From: CAMLJR01 sp964631955
GTDB lineage: Bacteria; Pseudomonadota; Gammaproteobacteria; Pseudomonadales; CAMLJR01
Direction of reading: 5' to 3'
Assembly: GCA_964631955.1 (NCBI GenBank)
Contig: CAZWBA010000004.1
Span: 186,001 to 250,000 of the forward strand
Length of the DNA stretch: 64,000 bases
Below the pieces are notes generated by a model that saw only the letters and a list, made by a program, of their open reading frames with translations, was not told where the DNA came from and did no database searches. Below are positions 1-8,062 of this stretch, in pieces. The translations under genes were made by a program, and so were the position numbers. Position 1 is the first letter of the stretch; each line of letters begins with the position of its first letter.

Positions 1-1
1 G

Positions 2-2443
2 GCGATCATCGAAGCGCGCAATGCAATAGACGCAGCACCGCAGGACAGTCGCGGCGTCATCGAGCTGGCCACGCTGCTCAATGAACTCAACCAGGGCAGG
101 CAGGCGTTGCGCATTCTGGAGCCGCTCGCGCAGAGCAGCGACCGTGCCGTCATCATTGCACGCACCGATGCACTTTTGTCGCAGGGAAAATCGCGATCTG
201 CACTGGAATATCTGCAGGCACAGAACAATCACGATGATGCCGATATTAAATTGCGTATCGCGCGGGCACAGGTAGGTATCGGCCTGTTCGATGAAGCGCG
301 AACGAATTTAGCTGCGCTCGAAACCTCAACGCATACAGCCGATGCCAGATTGGAACAAGCCCGCCTGTATGTGCAGCAAGGAAATCCTGCCGCTGCGAAC
401 CAGATTCTCGAACAGTTATTGCAGGAAAAACCGAATCTCATCGAAGCATTGGCGCTCAGCGCAAAACTTGCGGAACTGCGCGGCGATCTGGAAGGCGCAG
501 AAGCCCTGCTCAGCCGTGCGCTGATCAATTTGCCGCAGACCGATATGATCACACCGATCAAGGCAATGGTGCTGCAGCAGCTCATACCGATTTTGACGAA
601 GCTCGGGCGCAGCAGCGAATCGCTCGTCTATGCAAAGGCGCTCGCCGACGCTGATCCGCAGGGCACGATTTTGCAGGATAAATTCAAGCAGGGACTGGAG
701 GCATTCAAGGCGGGCAAGCTCGCAGAAGCGGAAGTCGCGCTCAGCGAGGTTTACGAACAAACCCGCGATGATTATGCCGGACTATTACTGGGCATGATCA
801 AGTACAACCAGAAGGATTTTACGGGCGCTGCTGCGCTGCTCGGCGAAAACGCCGACACGGAAATCACGCCCGATGCCGCATTGAAAGCATTGGCCAATGC
901 AGAGCTGCATCTGGGACAGCCCGACAAGTTACTCGAATTGATCGGACCCGATGAGCAAAAACATATCAAGGACCCCGAGCTAAAGGCATTGGTCGGTATT
1001 GCCCTGGTGCAATCCGGCAAACAGAGCGATGGAGAAAAGTTTTTCGCCGAAGCGTTGCGCGAAAACTCCTCGAACGCGTCGGTTCGCGCGATCGTGGCCC
1101 GTCACTACCTCATCAGCAATCAAGCTGAAAAAGCGATAAAAACGCTCGAAGAAGGATTAGCAAAAGATGTCGACGATGGTTTAACACGCCTGCTGATCGG
1201 CGCCTATGTGCAAACGGGAAAAATCGATGCCGCAATGCGCTCTGCACAAAATCTTGCGGCGACCACGCCAGCGCAGGCGGCCAATCATCATATTCTCGGA
1301 CATACTGCACTCGTCGCGAAGCAATACGCGATCGGCGAGAAAGCACTGCAAAAGGCGCTGGCCCTGCAACCCGATTACGCGCCCGCTCTGCTCGACTCGG
1401 CGCGCCTGCATCTCATTCGCCAGCAGGCTCAACCCGCGGCGGATATTTATCAACGCCTGATTGCAGCGAATGCCGATGATGTATCTGCGCTGAAGGGATT
1501 TATTACCGCGCAGGAAATGCTCGGCGTAAAAGCACACGACGACATTGAAAACAAAATAACGCAGCTCGCCAACTCGGATACGGCACGCGCGGTCCTTGCC
1601 GAATATTACTTGCGCAATCAGCGCGCCGAGGATGCGAACCGGCTGCTGTCGTCGATCACTGTCGCAGCCGGTAATGGTTATCCGGCATCCGTCAAACAAT
1701 TGTATGCGCTGTCGGAAGCAAGCCGGCTTTTAAAGGACAAGGAATATAATCGCGCCAGTCAGGCCGCACTCGAAGGTCTGCGCCTCAATCCGCGCAACCC
1801 ACATTTACTCGCATTGCTGGGCCATATCTCCATCGCGTCCGGCGCCACTCAGGAAGCCGCGAAAATTATCGATCAGTTTGCATTGCTCGAACCGGACTCA
1901 CCGGCCCTGGCTGATCTGCGCGCTTCATATACGCTTGCAACGGGAGACACTGCAAACGCAACGCAACAGCTGCGCACACTATGGAATGACACGCGCAGTG
2001 AGCAGGCGGCGGTGAAACTGTATCAGGCATTGATAAAAACGAATCCGTCGTCGGCAACACAATTTCTTTCGGAATGGCAGGCAGCGCTTCCGGACAGCGA
2101 TACGCCGCTGTTGTTGCGCGGTGTGGAATACGAGCGCAACGGCGATACCGGGCAGGCAGAAAAATTTTACGAGGATGCGCTGCGCCGGAATGCGGATAAT
2201 GCACTGGCGCTCAACAATCTCGCGCTTATCTATTTCGCAAAAAAAGATAGCCGCGCGCTGGCGCTGGCGGAAAGAGCCCACGCGCTGCAGCCTAAAAACC
2301 CGGCCATACTCGATACCTACGGCTGGATACTGGTAGGATTGAATCAGCGCGAAAATGGATTGAGCCTGTTACAGCAAGCCGCTGCGCTGGCTCCTCATGC
2401 TCCCGAAATCGCCGAGCATTTAAAACGCGCGCAAACGCCGTAA
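2..2443 (+). CDS. prsT: XrtA/PEP-CTERM-type TPR repeat protein, 5' end outside window
   Basis: A protein built almost wholly of tetratricopeptide repeats. Helical pairs with the A..G/Y..A spacing run from the first codon to residue ~810, for example 'NALALNNLALIYFAKKDS' near the C-terminus. The frame is open from base 2 and an upstream TTG at 107 lies mid-repeat, so the real start and any lipoprotein signal are outside the window. The visible ~813 residues fit the PrsT family (about 900 residues, TIGR02917), which accompanies exosortase A exopolysaccharide loci and is thought to act as a periplasmic or outer-membrane scaffold. The family name is an inference from repeat character plus the XrtA genes downstream; other large TPR proteins cannot be excluded. 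It is followed after 27 bp by a lipoprotein gene on the same strand. Confidence 0.75.
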   Translation, partial: AIIEARNAIDAAPQDSRGVIELATLLNELNQGRQALRILEPLAQSSDRAVIIARTDALLSQGKSRSALEYLQAQNNHDDADIKLRIARAQVGIGLFDEARTNLAALETSTHTADARLEQARLYVQQGNPAAANQILEQLLQEKPNLIEALALSAKLAELRGDLEGAEALLSRALINLPQTDMITPIKAMVLQQLIPILTKLGRSSESLVYAKALADADPQGTILQDKFKQGLEAFKAGKLAEAEVALSEVYEQTRDDYAGLLLGMIKYNQKDFTGAAALLGENADTEITPDAALKALANAELHLGQPDKLLELIGPDEQKHIKDPELKALVGIALVQSGKQSDGEKFFAEALRENSSNASVRAIVARHYLISNQAEKAIKTLEEGLAKDVDDGLTRLLIGAYVQTGKIDAAMRSAQNLAATTPAQAANHHILGHTALVAKQYAIGEKALQKALALQPDYAPALLDSARLHLIRQQAQPAADIYQRLIAANADDVSALKGFITAQEMLGVKAHDDIENKITQLANSDTARAVLAEYYLRNQRAEDANRLLSSITVAAGNGYPASVKQLYALSEASRLLKDKEYNRASQAALEGLRLNPRNPHLLALLGHISIASGATQEAAKIIDQFALLEPDSPALADLRASYTLATGDTANATQQLRTLWNDTRSEQAAVKLYQALIKTNPSSATQFLSEWQAALPDSDTPLLLRGVEYERNGDTGQAEKFYEDALRRNADNALALNNLALIYFAKKDSRALALAERAHALQPKNPAILDTYGWILVGLNQRENGLSLLQQAAALAPHAPEIAEHLKRAQTP

Positions 2444-2470
2444 AATTCATGTTACCGATGAGGAATACCG

Positions 2471-3340
2471 ATGACATCGAGGATCTATTCATCGCTAGCG
2501 CTTGTCGCAACGCTGGTATTTAGCTCTCTATCTTTGATTGGATGCAATAAACAAAACGATATGACGATCGAATACAGCAAACCCACGCAAGCCGAATGGG
2601 ACCGCTTCAAGCAATTGCACATCGCATTCGGACATCAATCCGTCGGCAATAATCTGCTCGCCGGCGTGCGCGCGCTGGCGCAGGAGCAAAATATTGAGTT
2701 GCCGATTGCGGACAGCGCCACCGCAGGTGATGCAGTGGTCATCCGCCAATTTCCCATCGGGGAAAACGGCAATCCAAATTCGAAGCTCGACGCATTTCGC
2801 GATGCATTGGCTCAGGGCGCCGGTGCTTATGCGAATGTCGCGCAAATGAAATTCTGCTACATCGACTTTCCACCGAATGTAGATCCAGCGGCGCTGGCAG
2901 CGAATTATATCCAGCAGACCACCGAGCTTTCCGCGCAATATCCCAGTGCGGTTTTTATCGTGACGACCACACCGCTGACCACCATTCAAACCGGACCGAA
3001 AGCCTGGCTCAAGCGCGCACTCGGCAAACAACCTGCTGGTTACGCAGAAAACTTGCGCCGCCACGAATTCAATCAAGTGCTTCGCGATCATTACGGCAGC
3101 AACCCGACATTATTCGATCTCGCTGCTGTCGAATCGCTGCAGGGCGCATCGCATTTTGTCGTCGATAATAAAACCGTCGAAGCGCTGCCCCCGGCGATTA
3201 CCGACGATGGGGGACATCTCAATGATCTGGGGCAACGGCTGGTAGCGTCTGCATGGATACGCCATCTTTCAACCTTGAAACCGCCCGCCCAGGAAGAAGC
3301 TTTTACCCATGAAAAAAATAGCGCACCAGCTCAGCCATGA
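2471..3340 (+). CDS. SGNH-hydrolase-like lipoprotein
   Basis: 289 residues. The N-terminus is a lipoprotein signal with lipobox LIGC at residues 22-25. The mature part begins with a block carrying 'FGHQSVGNN', a plausible nucleophile serine, and ends with 'DDGGHLNDLG', the D-x-x-H catalytic pair expected in SGNH/GDSL esterases. I infer an envelope esterase, possibly removing O-acetyl groups from the exopolysaccharide, because the next two genes are acetyltransferase-like. GAGGA precedes the ATG. Its last ten codons overlap the next gene by 32 bp, so the two are probably translated together. The nucleophile assignment is by eye only, and the protein could be a binding protein of that fold. Confidence 0.6.
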   Translation: MTSRIYSSLALVATLVFSSLSLIGCNKQNDMTIEYSKPTQAEWDRFKQLHIAFGHQSVGNNLLAGVRALAQEQNIELPIADSATAGDAVVIRQFPIGENGNPNSKLDAFRDALAQGAGAYANVAQMKFCYIDFPPNVDPAALAANYIQQTTELSAQYPSAVFIVTTTPLTTIQTGPKAWLKRALGKQPAGYAENLRRHEFNQVLRDHYGSNPTLFDLAAVESLQGASHFVVDNKTVEALPPAITDDGGHLNDLGQRLVASAWIRHLSTLKPPAQEEAFTHEKNSAPAQP

Positions 3341-3959
3341 TATCCGCCTGCACGAGCGATTGAAGTTCGGAGCTCAAAGCGATTCCTTCTGGAATCGCCT
3401 GCGCGTATTGATCGGTTCGCGCGGCTTATGGTTTACGCTCTGTTATCGCATTATTTATTACAGTACGAATAATAAAAATCTTCGCAGCCCGAGCTGGTGG
3501 ATTGCCCGCCTGCTCGAAATACCCGCCTCCGCTTACAAAACTGCAGTGTGCAAAAGCGATGTGCTCGGCGATTGCATCATTGAGCCGGGCGTTTATCTTC
3601 CCGACCGTGGTTATCTGACATGCGGTGCACTCTCAATCGGCAGCGGCACTGTTATTCACGATCACATTACTTTTGGCATGGCCGTGGCGAACAGAAATTC
3701 AGGACGGCCGCGTATTGGCAAAAATGTATGGATTGGTCCCAACAGTATTGTCGCGGGTGGCATTGAGGTTGGCGATGGCTGCACCATTCTTGCCGGCACC
3801 TATCTGACCTATAACATTCCAGCCAATACGGTAGTGCGCGGCAATCCCGCCCGCATCATCCATGAGAATTTCGATAACAGTGAAATTCGCAGCTCGCTCG
3901 CCATTATCGAGAGCATCGCTCCCCAGCCCTCACCTCCAAAGGACAGCGCGAACGCATGA
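3309..3959 (+). CDS. hexapeptide-repeat acyltransferase (serine acetyltransferase-like)
   Basis: 216 residues. The N-terminal ~90 residues are helical and rich in aromatic and basic residues. The C-terminal part has left-handed beta-helix hexapeptide repeats: 'IGSGTVIHDHITFG', then 'IGKNVWIGPNSIVAGG' and 'IGDGC'-type turns, closing with 'TVVRGNPARII', typical of CysE/NodL/WcaF-type acetyltransferases. A catalytic histidine is likely in 'VIHDH'. Expected role: transfer of an acetyl group from acetyl-CoA to a sugar during exopolysaccharide synthesis in the cytoplasm. AGGAAG lies upstream of the ATG. It starts inside the preceding lipoprotein gene and its end overlaps the next gene by four bases (ATGA). 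Substrate unknown. Confidence 0.8.
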   Translation: MKKIAHQLSHDIRLHERLKFGAQSDSFWNRLRVLIGSRGLWFTLCYRIIYYSTNNKNLRSPSWWIARLLEIPASAYKTAVCKSDVLGDCIIEPGVYLPDRGYLTCGALSIGSGTVIHDHITFGMAVANRNSGRPRIGKNVWIGPNSIVAGGIEVGDGCTILAGTYLTYNIPANTVVRGNPARIIHENFDNSEIRSSLAIIESIAPQPSPPKDSANA

Positions 3960-4516
3960 AATCCGCCTTCCTCGCCGACTGCCAGCGCCGCAATAAAAGC
4001 ATGCTCCCGAGCATATCGAGAGCAATTCGCCTGACGCTCAACGATCACGGTCTGCAGGCGCTCATCGGCTATCGTTTGGGTCGCCGTCTGCTTGAGCTGA
4101 AACAGCAGAAGCGCGGCTATCTGAAACGCCTGTTTGGCTGGCCTCTGTATTTTGTGCTGCGCAGTTACGCGAGAATAATTCTGGACATTCGCCTGGAACT
4201 GTCGGCAGATATCGGCGCCGGTCTGTACATAGGCCACTTCGGAAATGTCCACGTCGAATGCTGCAAACTCGGCGAGCATTGCTCGATCGCACAATCCACG
4301 CATTTGCGTGCAGATGAAAACGGGGAAGGCCCGTTGATTGGTAACCGCGCCTGGATCGGAGCACACGCCAATATCACCGGTCCATTTCAAATCGGCGATG
4401 GCGCCACCGTCAGCGCGGGCGCGGTTGTCAAACGCAATATCCCCGCCGGCGCACTGTGCATGGGCAATCCCGCGCGCGTGGTGCTCATGCAGTATGACAA
4501 CAGCGAAATTTTATAA
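3956..4516 (+). CDS. second hexapeptide-repeat acyltransferase (serine acetyltransferase-like)
   Basis: 186 residues, the same architecture as its upstream neighbour but clearly diverged. A helical N-terminal third is followed by hexapeptide turns 'IGAGLYIGHFGNVHVE', 'IGNRAWIGAHANITG' and 'IGDGATVSAGAVV', then 'AGALCMGNPARVV'. His in 'IGHFGNVHV' is the likely catalytic base. It probably acetylates a second position or sugar in the polysaccharide repeat. The ATG overlaps the TGA of the previous gene (ATGA), indicating translational coupling. It ends the first plus-strand gene group and faces a minus-strand gene 22 bp away; no clear terminator is visible between them. Confidence 0.8.
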   Translation: MKSAFLADCQRRNKSMLPSISRAIRLTLNDHGLQALIGYRLGRRLLELKQQKRGYLKRLFGWPLYFVLRSYARIILDIRLELSADIGAGLYIGHFGNVHVECCKLGEHCSIAQSTHLRADENGEGPLIGNRAWIGAHANITGPFQIGDGATVSAGAVVKRNIPAGALCMGNPARVVLMQYDNSEIL

Positions 4517-4538
4517 AGTGTGAAAGGCGCTTCGGTGA

Positions 4539-5663
4539 CTAATGATTTCGCAACAGCTGCGCAATCGCTTCGATGTCGGCGGCACTGACGCCGCCATGAA
4601 CAGGTAGAGTCAGCAAGCGATCGGCGAACTGCCTGGCACCGATCAATCTGCCGCTGGTGACGACGTGAGCGGCGACGCCTTCGATATCGGGCAATACCGA
4701 TTGATACAGTGCGGTGGCACCCAGCCCCGCCTTTTGCAATTGCTGCAGCGCAGTGTCACGCCGCCCACGATCGCGCAATAAAACCGGATAACGCAATAAA
4801 CGCCCCGCCCGCCCGCCCGCTTGCGCAGGCAAATTAATTATCGGATCGGGAACGATCGCGGCAATCGCATCCGCGCAGGTATGCGGCCGACGTATATGAT
4901 TCCGTATATTCGAAGCGAGCAGTGCCTGACGCCGCTCATCCATCGCCTCGATTGTCGATAGTGCTTTCAACTGCGTGACACCCAGCTTCAAAAACGGCGC
5001 CTTTGAAACGGGGCCGTATAGCCAGGGCCGCAACAGTGCGTTATATGCCAGCGTCCTGGCAAAGAACATGGCGCCGGGCGCTTCCGCAGACCGAATCACA
5101 TCGTGAAGAGCCGGAGTTTCGAGCGCAGCATTTATCAACAGCGCGCCACCGCCCAGCAAACTCACCGGCTTACCGCGACCAAAACTCAAACAGACGAAAT
5201 CACCCTGCAACTCTGCGCTTGGAAAAGGTTCCGGAAACCACTGCGCGTTATCTTCGATAAGCACCACTGCAGGATGCGTTGCGATAATTTCGCGCAACGC
5301 CGCAAGACGCTCGCTCACGCCCAAAAAGTTCACCGCAACCACGGCAATCGTCGCGGGAGAAAGCGCCGCGCGCAGCGCATTCAGATCGTATGAGGGATCA
5401 TCGCTGCCGATATCGACGAGCACAGGTTGCACACCCGCGAATAACGCAGCGGCAACCAAATCCGGACAGGCGTAACCGGGCAGTATGACTTGAGGCTTTT
5501 CGATATGCGGCGAGCGCTGCCGCGCCGCGATCATGGCCAGGGCCAGCGCAGCAGTGCCCGATTGCACCCAGAACGCGCGATAGTCGGAAAACTCCGGCAA
5601 CGCGGATCGACCGCTCTCCAGCGCAACCGGATGTCCGACTGGAGGTAATACGCGCCAGCTCAT
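4539..5663 (-). CDS. DegT/DnrJ/EryC1/StrS-like PLP aminotransferase
   Basis: 374 residues from the ATG at 5663, chosen because it overlaps the upstream TGA as ATGA; an in-frame ATG at 5681 would add six residues. The fold is that of sugar aminotransferases: 'VQSGTAALALAM' (phosphate-binding turn), 'VILPGYACPDLV', 'VLIEDNAQ' (Asp contacting the pyridine nitrogen) and 'LSFGRGKPVSL', whose Lys is the likely Schiff-base residue. Expected role: amination of a nucleotide-linked keto-sugar, or another PLP reaction in EPS precursor synthesis. The motif around Lys (GRGKPVSL) differs from the usual S..K form of this family, so the substrate may be unusual. It lies in a two-gene minus-strand unit with a GT2 enzyme. 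Confidence 0.75.
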   Translation of the reverse strand: MSWRVLPPVGHPVALESGRSALPEFSDYRAFWVQSGTAALALAMIAARQRSPHIEKPQVILPGYACPDLVAAALFAGVQPVLVDIGSDDPSYDLNALRAALSPATIAVVAVNFLGVSERLAALREIIATHPAVVLIEDNAQWFPEPFPSAELQGDFVCLSFGRGKPVSLLGGGALLINAALETPALHDVIRSAEAPGAMFFARTLAYNALLRPWLYGPVSKAPFLKLGVTQLKALSTIEAMDERRQALLASNIRNHIRRPHTCADAIAAIVPDPIINLPAQAGGRAGRLLRYPVLLRDRGRRDTALQQLQKAGLGATALYQSVLPDIEGVAAHVVTSGRLIGARQFADRLLTLPVHGGVSAADIEAIAQLLRNH

Positions 5664-6805
5664 CGCGCCGAAGGCTGCCACGTCGTCATGCGTTTACCGA
5701 GCAGATATTGCACGCAGGCATCGGCGATCGCGGCATTCGATTGCACGAAGAAGTAGATGATGCGAACGATACCGTGATCGCGCAGTGGCGCATTGAAATG
5801 CGCGACAATCGCGACGCTATAAAATGCCAGTTGCGCCAAAAATGCGAGCACGTAAATACCGCCCGATGCTATGGAAGCAAACGTCGCCAGAAATAATCCC
5901 AGCAGAAACCACGGTACGCCCCAGCGCAGAATCTTGTGGCTCCACACTTGAATCGCGAACCAGCGGAAGCTCGCGAAGCTGAGTACGTCGGGATGCCTCG
6001 CAATCGCGGTGATTCCACGCAACACCGTGCGCACCTTACGCTGATACTCCCTGCGCGGATCGGCGAGATCCTTGTAATACCCCAGCACATCGGGTGCGGT
6101 CACCGCGCGGTAACCCGCGCGCGCGCAATTGAGCGCAGTGTTGAAATCGCTCGGGCAGTGAATGTCCCACGCCGCGCAAATCGTCTTGCGCGCCGCAAAA
6201 AATGAGCCGCTCAGCCCGACCAGACCGGCGAGCTCGGACTCCATCCGCCGCAGCCACATTTCATAGCGCACATAAGCACCCTCGCCGGCGACGGTGCCGT
6301 TATGGCTGATGAAGCGATCCTCGCTCGACACCGCGCCAATTTTCGGATCGGCGAAATAGGCGGCAAGCTTGCGCAGCGCATCAGAGGGAATTTGCGTAGC
6401 CACATCGGAGAACACCACAATGTCGCCGCTCGCCTGCTCGATGGCACAGCGCTGAGCGTTTTCCTTGCCGAGGCGCTGGTCGGCGCGCACCAGCTTCACA
6501 CCGCGCCCAATATATTCGGCAACGATATCTTCGGTGTCATCGGTCGAACAATCGGAGGCAATGATGATTTCGAGCTGCGGATAATCGATCGCAAGGCTGT
6601 TCTCGATTTTTTCACGGATGCGAACCTGCTCGTTATACGCGGTAACGATTAGACTCAAACCCGGCAACTCCGATACGGCAGGCACGTCGCGACGGGCCGC
6701 AAGGCTAACCCGAACCGACAGCACCAGGGGATAAAGGAAGTAGCTGTAAATCGACAGCAGAAGCAGTAGCCAGAACAATAATTCACTCATTTTGGTAGCA
6801 ACCAT
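5660..6805 (-). CDS. membrane-bound GT2 glycosyltransferase
   Basis: 381 residues. One N-terminal membrane helix (about 7-30) is followed by a GT-A domain: 'LSLIVTAYNEQVRI', 'IIIASDCSTDDTED' and 'DIVVFSDVAT' (DxD-type metal site). Three or so C-terminal membrane helices follow (about 275-365). 'REYQRKVRTVLRG' resembles the Q-x-x-R-W product-binding motif of processive GT2 enzymes, with W replaced. It probably adds a sugar to the lipid-linked EPS repeat at the inner membrane. An alternative ATG lies five codons in (6790). It is the first gene of a minus-strand pair with the DegT-like gene and diverges from the GT4 gene at 6895; 89 bp lie between them. Confidence 0.85.
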   Translation of the reverse strand: MVATKMSELLFWLLLLLSIYSYFLYPLVLSVRVSLAARRDVPAVSELPGLSLIVTAYNEQVRIREKIENSLAIDYPQLEIIIASDCSTDDTEDIVAEYIGRGVKLVRADQRLGKENAQRCAIEQASGDIVVFSDVATQIPSDALRKLAAYFADPKIGAVSSEDRFISHNGTVAGEGAYVRYEMWLRRMESELAGLVGLSGSFFAARKTICAAWDIHCPSDFNTALNCARAGYRAVTAPDVLGYYKDLADPRREYQRKVRTVLRGITAIARHPDVLSFASFRWFAIQVWSHKILRWGVPWFLLGLFLATFASIASGGIYVLAFLAQLAFYSVAIVAHFNAPLRDHGIVRIIYFFVQSNAAIADACVQYLLGKRMTTWQPSAR

Positions 6806-6894
6806 CCTATCGCGGCGGTTAAGCCCGTTAAACTACACGCTTTTGAATATGCGGGCTAAAATTCAGGTCTTATTTTAAACGGGAAGGATTCAAT

Positions 6895-8037
6895 TTGTCG
6901 CACACATCAGCCCCCATCAAGGTTGTACACCTCCTGTCTGGCGATCTCTGGGCAGGTGCGGAAGTGCAGGCATTTAATTTACTGACCTCGCTTAAACGAC
7001 TGGAGTCGATCGAGGTGAGCGCGGTCCTGCTCAACGAAGGCGAACTCGCCTCGCGCCTGCGTCAGCAGAATATTCCCGTCACTCTATTCGATGAAAAAAG
7101 CCTGAATGGTTTTCAGATTACAGCGGCGCTCCGCAAATACTTGTACGCTCACAAACCGGATATCCTGCATACACATCGCTTCAAGGAAAATATTCTTGGA
7201 GCTCTGGCAAACTGGCTCAGCATAAGAACAATTTCCTTGCGAACGACACACGGTGCGCCCGAAAGTCGGGCCCAAGGATGGAAAGACTGGCCCAAGCGTT
7301 TGTTAACCTTCTTTGACCGCTGGTGTGGCAATAACCTGCAAAAATGCGTCATCGCAGTCACTGCGGAATTGGCTGGGAGACTGCAGGCGCAGCTTGGCTA
7401 TCGCAAAGTCACAGTGATTGAAAATGGTCTGGATTTCGACGCACTGTTAAAGAGCACCGAACACTCCGCCACGCTGCAATTTGATACCGATAAAACGCAC
7501 ATCGCCATCATCGGCAGACTGATGCCCGTGAAGCGCGTCGATCTCTTCCTGGAAATCGCTGCCTATCTGCAGAAAAATGCTTCACAGCATAACTGGCAAT
7601 TTCACATCTTCGGCGACGGCCCCCTGAAAGCTCAATTAAACGATCGAGCCCACGAGCTCGGCGTACAGAATGTCGTGTTATTTCACGGGCAACGCAGTGA
7701 TATTCCGGCGTGTATGTCGCGCATGCATGCCATCATTATGTGCTCGGATCACGAAGGTCTGCCGATGACACTGCTTGAAGCGATGGCTGTCGGCACTCCC
7801 GTCGCAGGCCATGCTGTCGGAGGTATCGCGCAACTCCTTAACGGGAACAGTTACGGCTGGCCAGCAGCCAACCAGCGAGCGGATTCCTACGCAGCCGCTC
7901 TCATTGAACTCCTCAATGACCCAGGCGAGCGCAGGTTGCGTACAATTGCGGCCAGAAACAATGTGCTAGCAAATTTTTCGGCTCAACTATGCGCGCAGAA
8001 GCATGCGCAGCTTTATCAAGAGCTCATGCACGCTTAA
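6895..8037 (+). CDS. GT4 glycosyltransferase
   Basis: 380 residues. The start is TTG at 6895, supported by GGGAAGGA about six bases upstream. The GT-B fold is recognised from 'LSGDLWAGAEVQAFNLL' at the N-terminus, 'DILHTHRFKENILG' (about 89-102), 'IAIIGRLMPVKRVDL' (203-217) and the nucleotide-sugar site 'HEGLPMTLLEAMAVGTP', whose E-x7-E pair is Glu287/Glu295. Expected activity: retaining transfer of a sugar to a lipid-linked acceptor at the cytoplasmic face. It is followed by an ABC transporter whose GTG start lies 26 bp after its stop, and then another GT4 gene; the three are likely co-transcribed. Donor and acceptor cannot be read from sequence. Confidence 0.85.
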   Translation: MSHTSAPIKVVHLLSGDLWAGAEVQAFNLLTSLKRLESIEVSAVLLNEGELASRLRQQNIPVTLFDEKSLNGFQITAALRKYLYAHKPDILHTHRFKENILGALANWLSIRTISLRTTHGAPESRAQGWKDWPKRLLTFFDRWCGNNLQKCVIAVTAELAGRLQAQLGYRKVTVIENGLDFDALLKSTEHSATLQFDTDKTHIAIIGRLMPVKRVDLFLEIAAYLQKNASQHNWQFHIFGDGPLKAQLNDRAHELGVQNVVLFHGQRSDIPACMSRMHAIIMCSDHEGLPMTLLEAMAVGTPVAGHAVGGIAQLLNGNSYGWPAANQRADSYAAALIELLNDPGERRLRTIAARNNVLANFSAQLCAQKHAQLYQELMHA

Positions 8038-8062
8038 CAGGCCGATTTTTCGGAGAATTCTT

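Noticed and set aside
8003..8062. Upstream ATG giving the ABC transporter 20 more residues
   Set aside because: It would overlap the GT4 gene by 35 bp, has no SD, and the GTG at 8063 has GGAG at good spacing.
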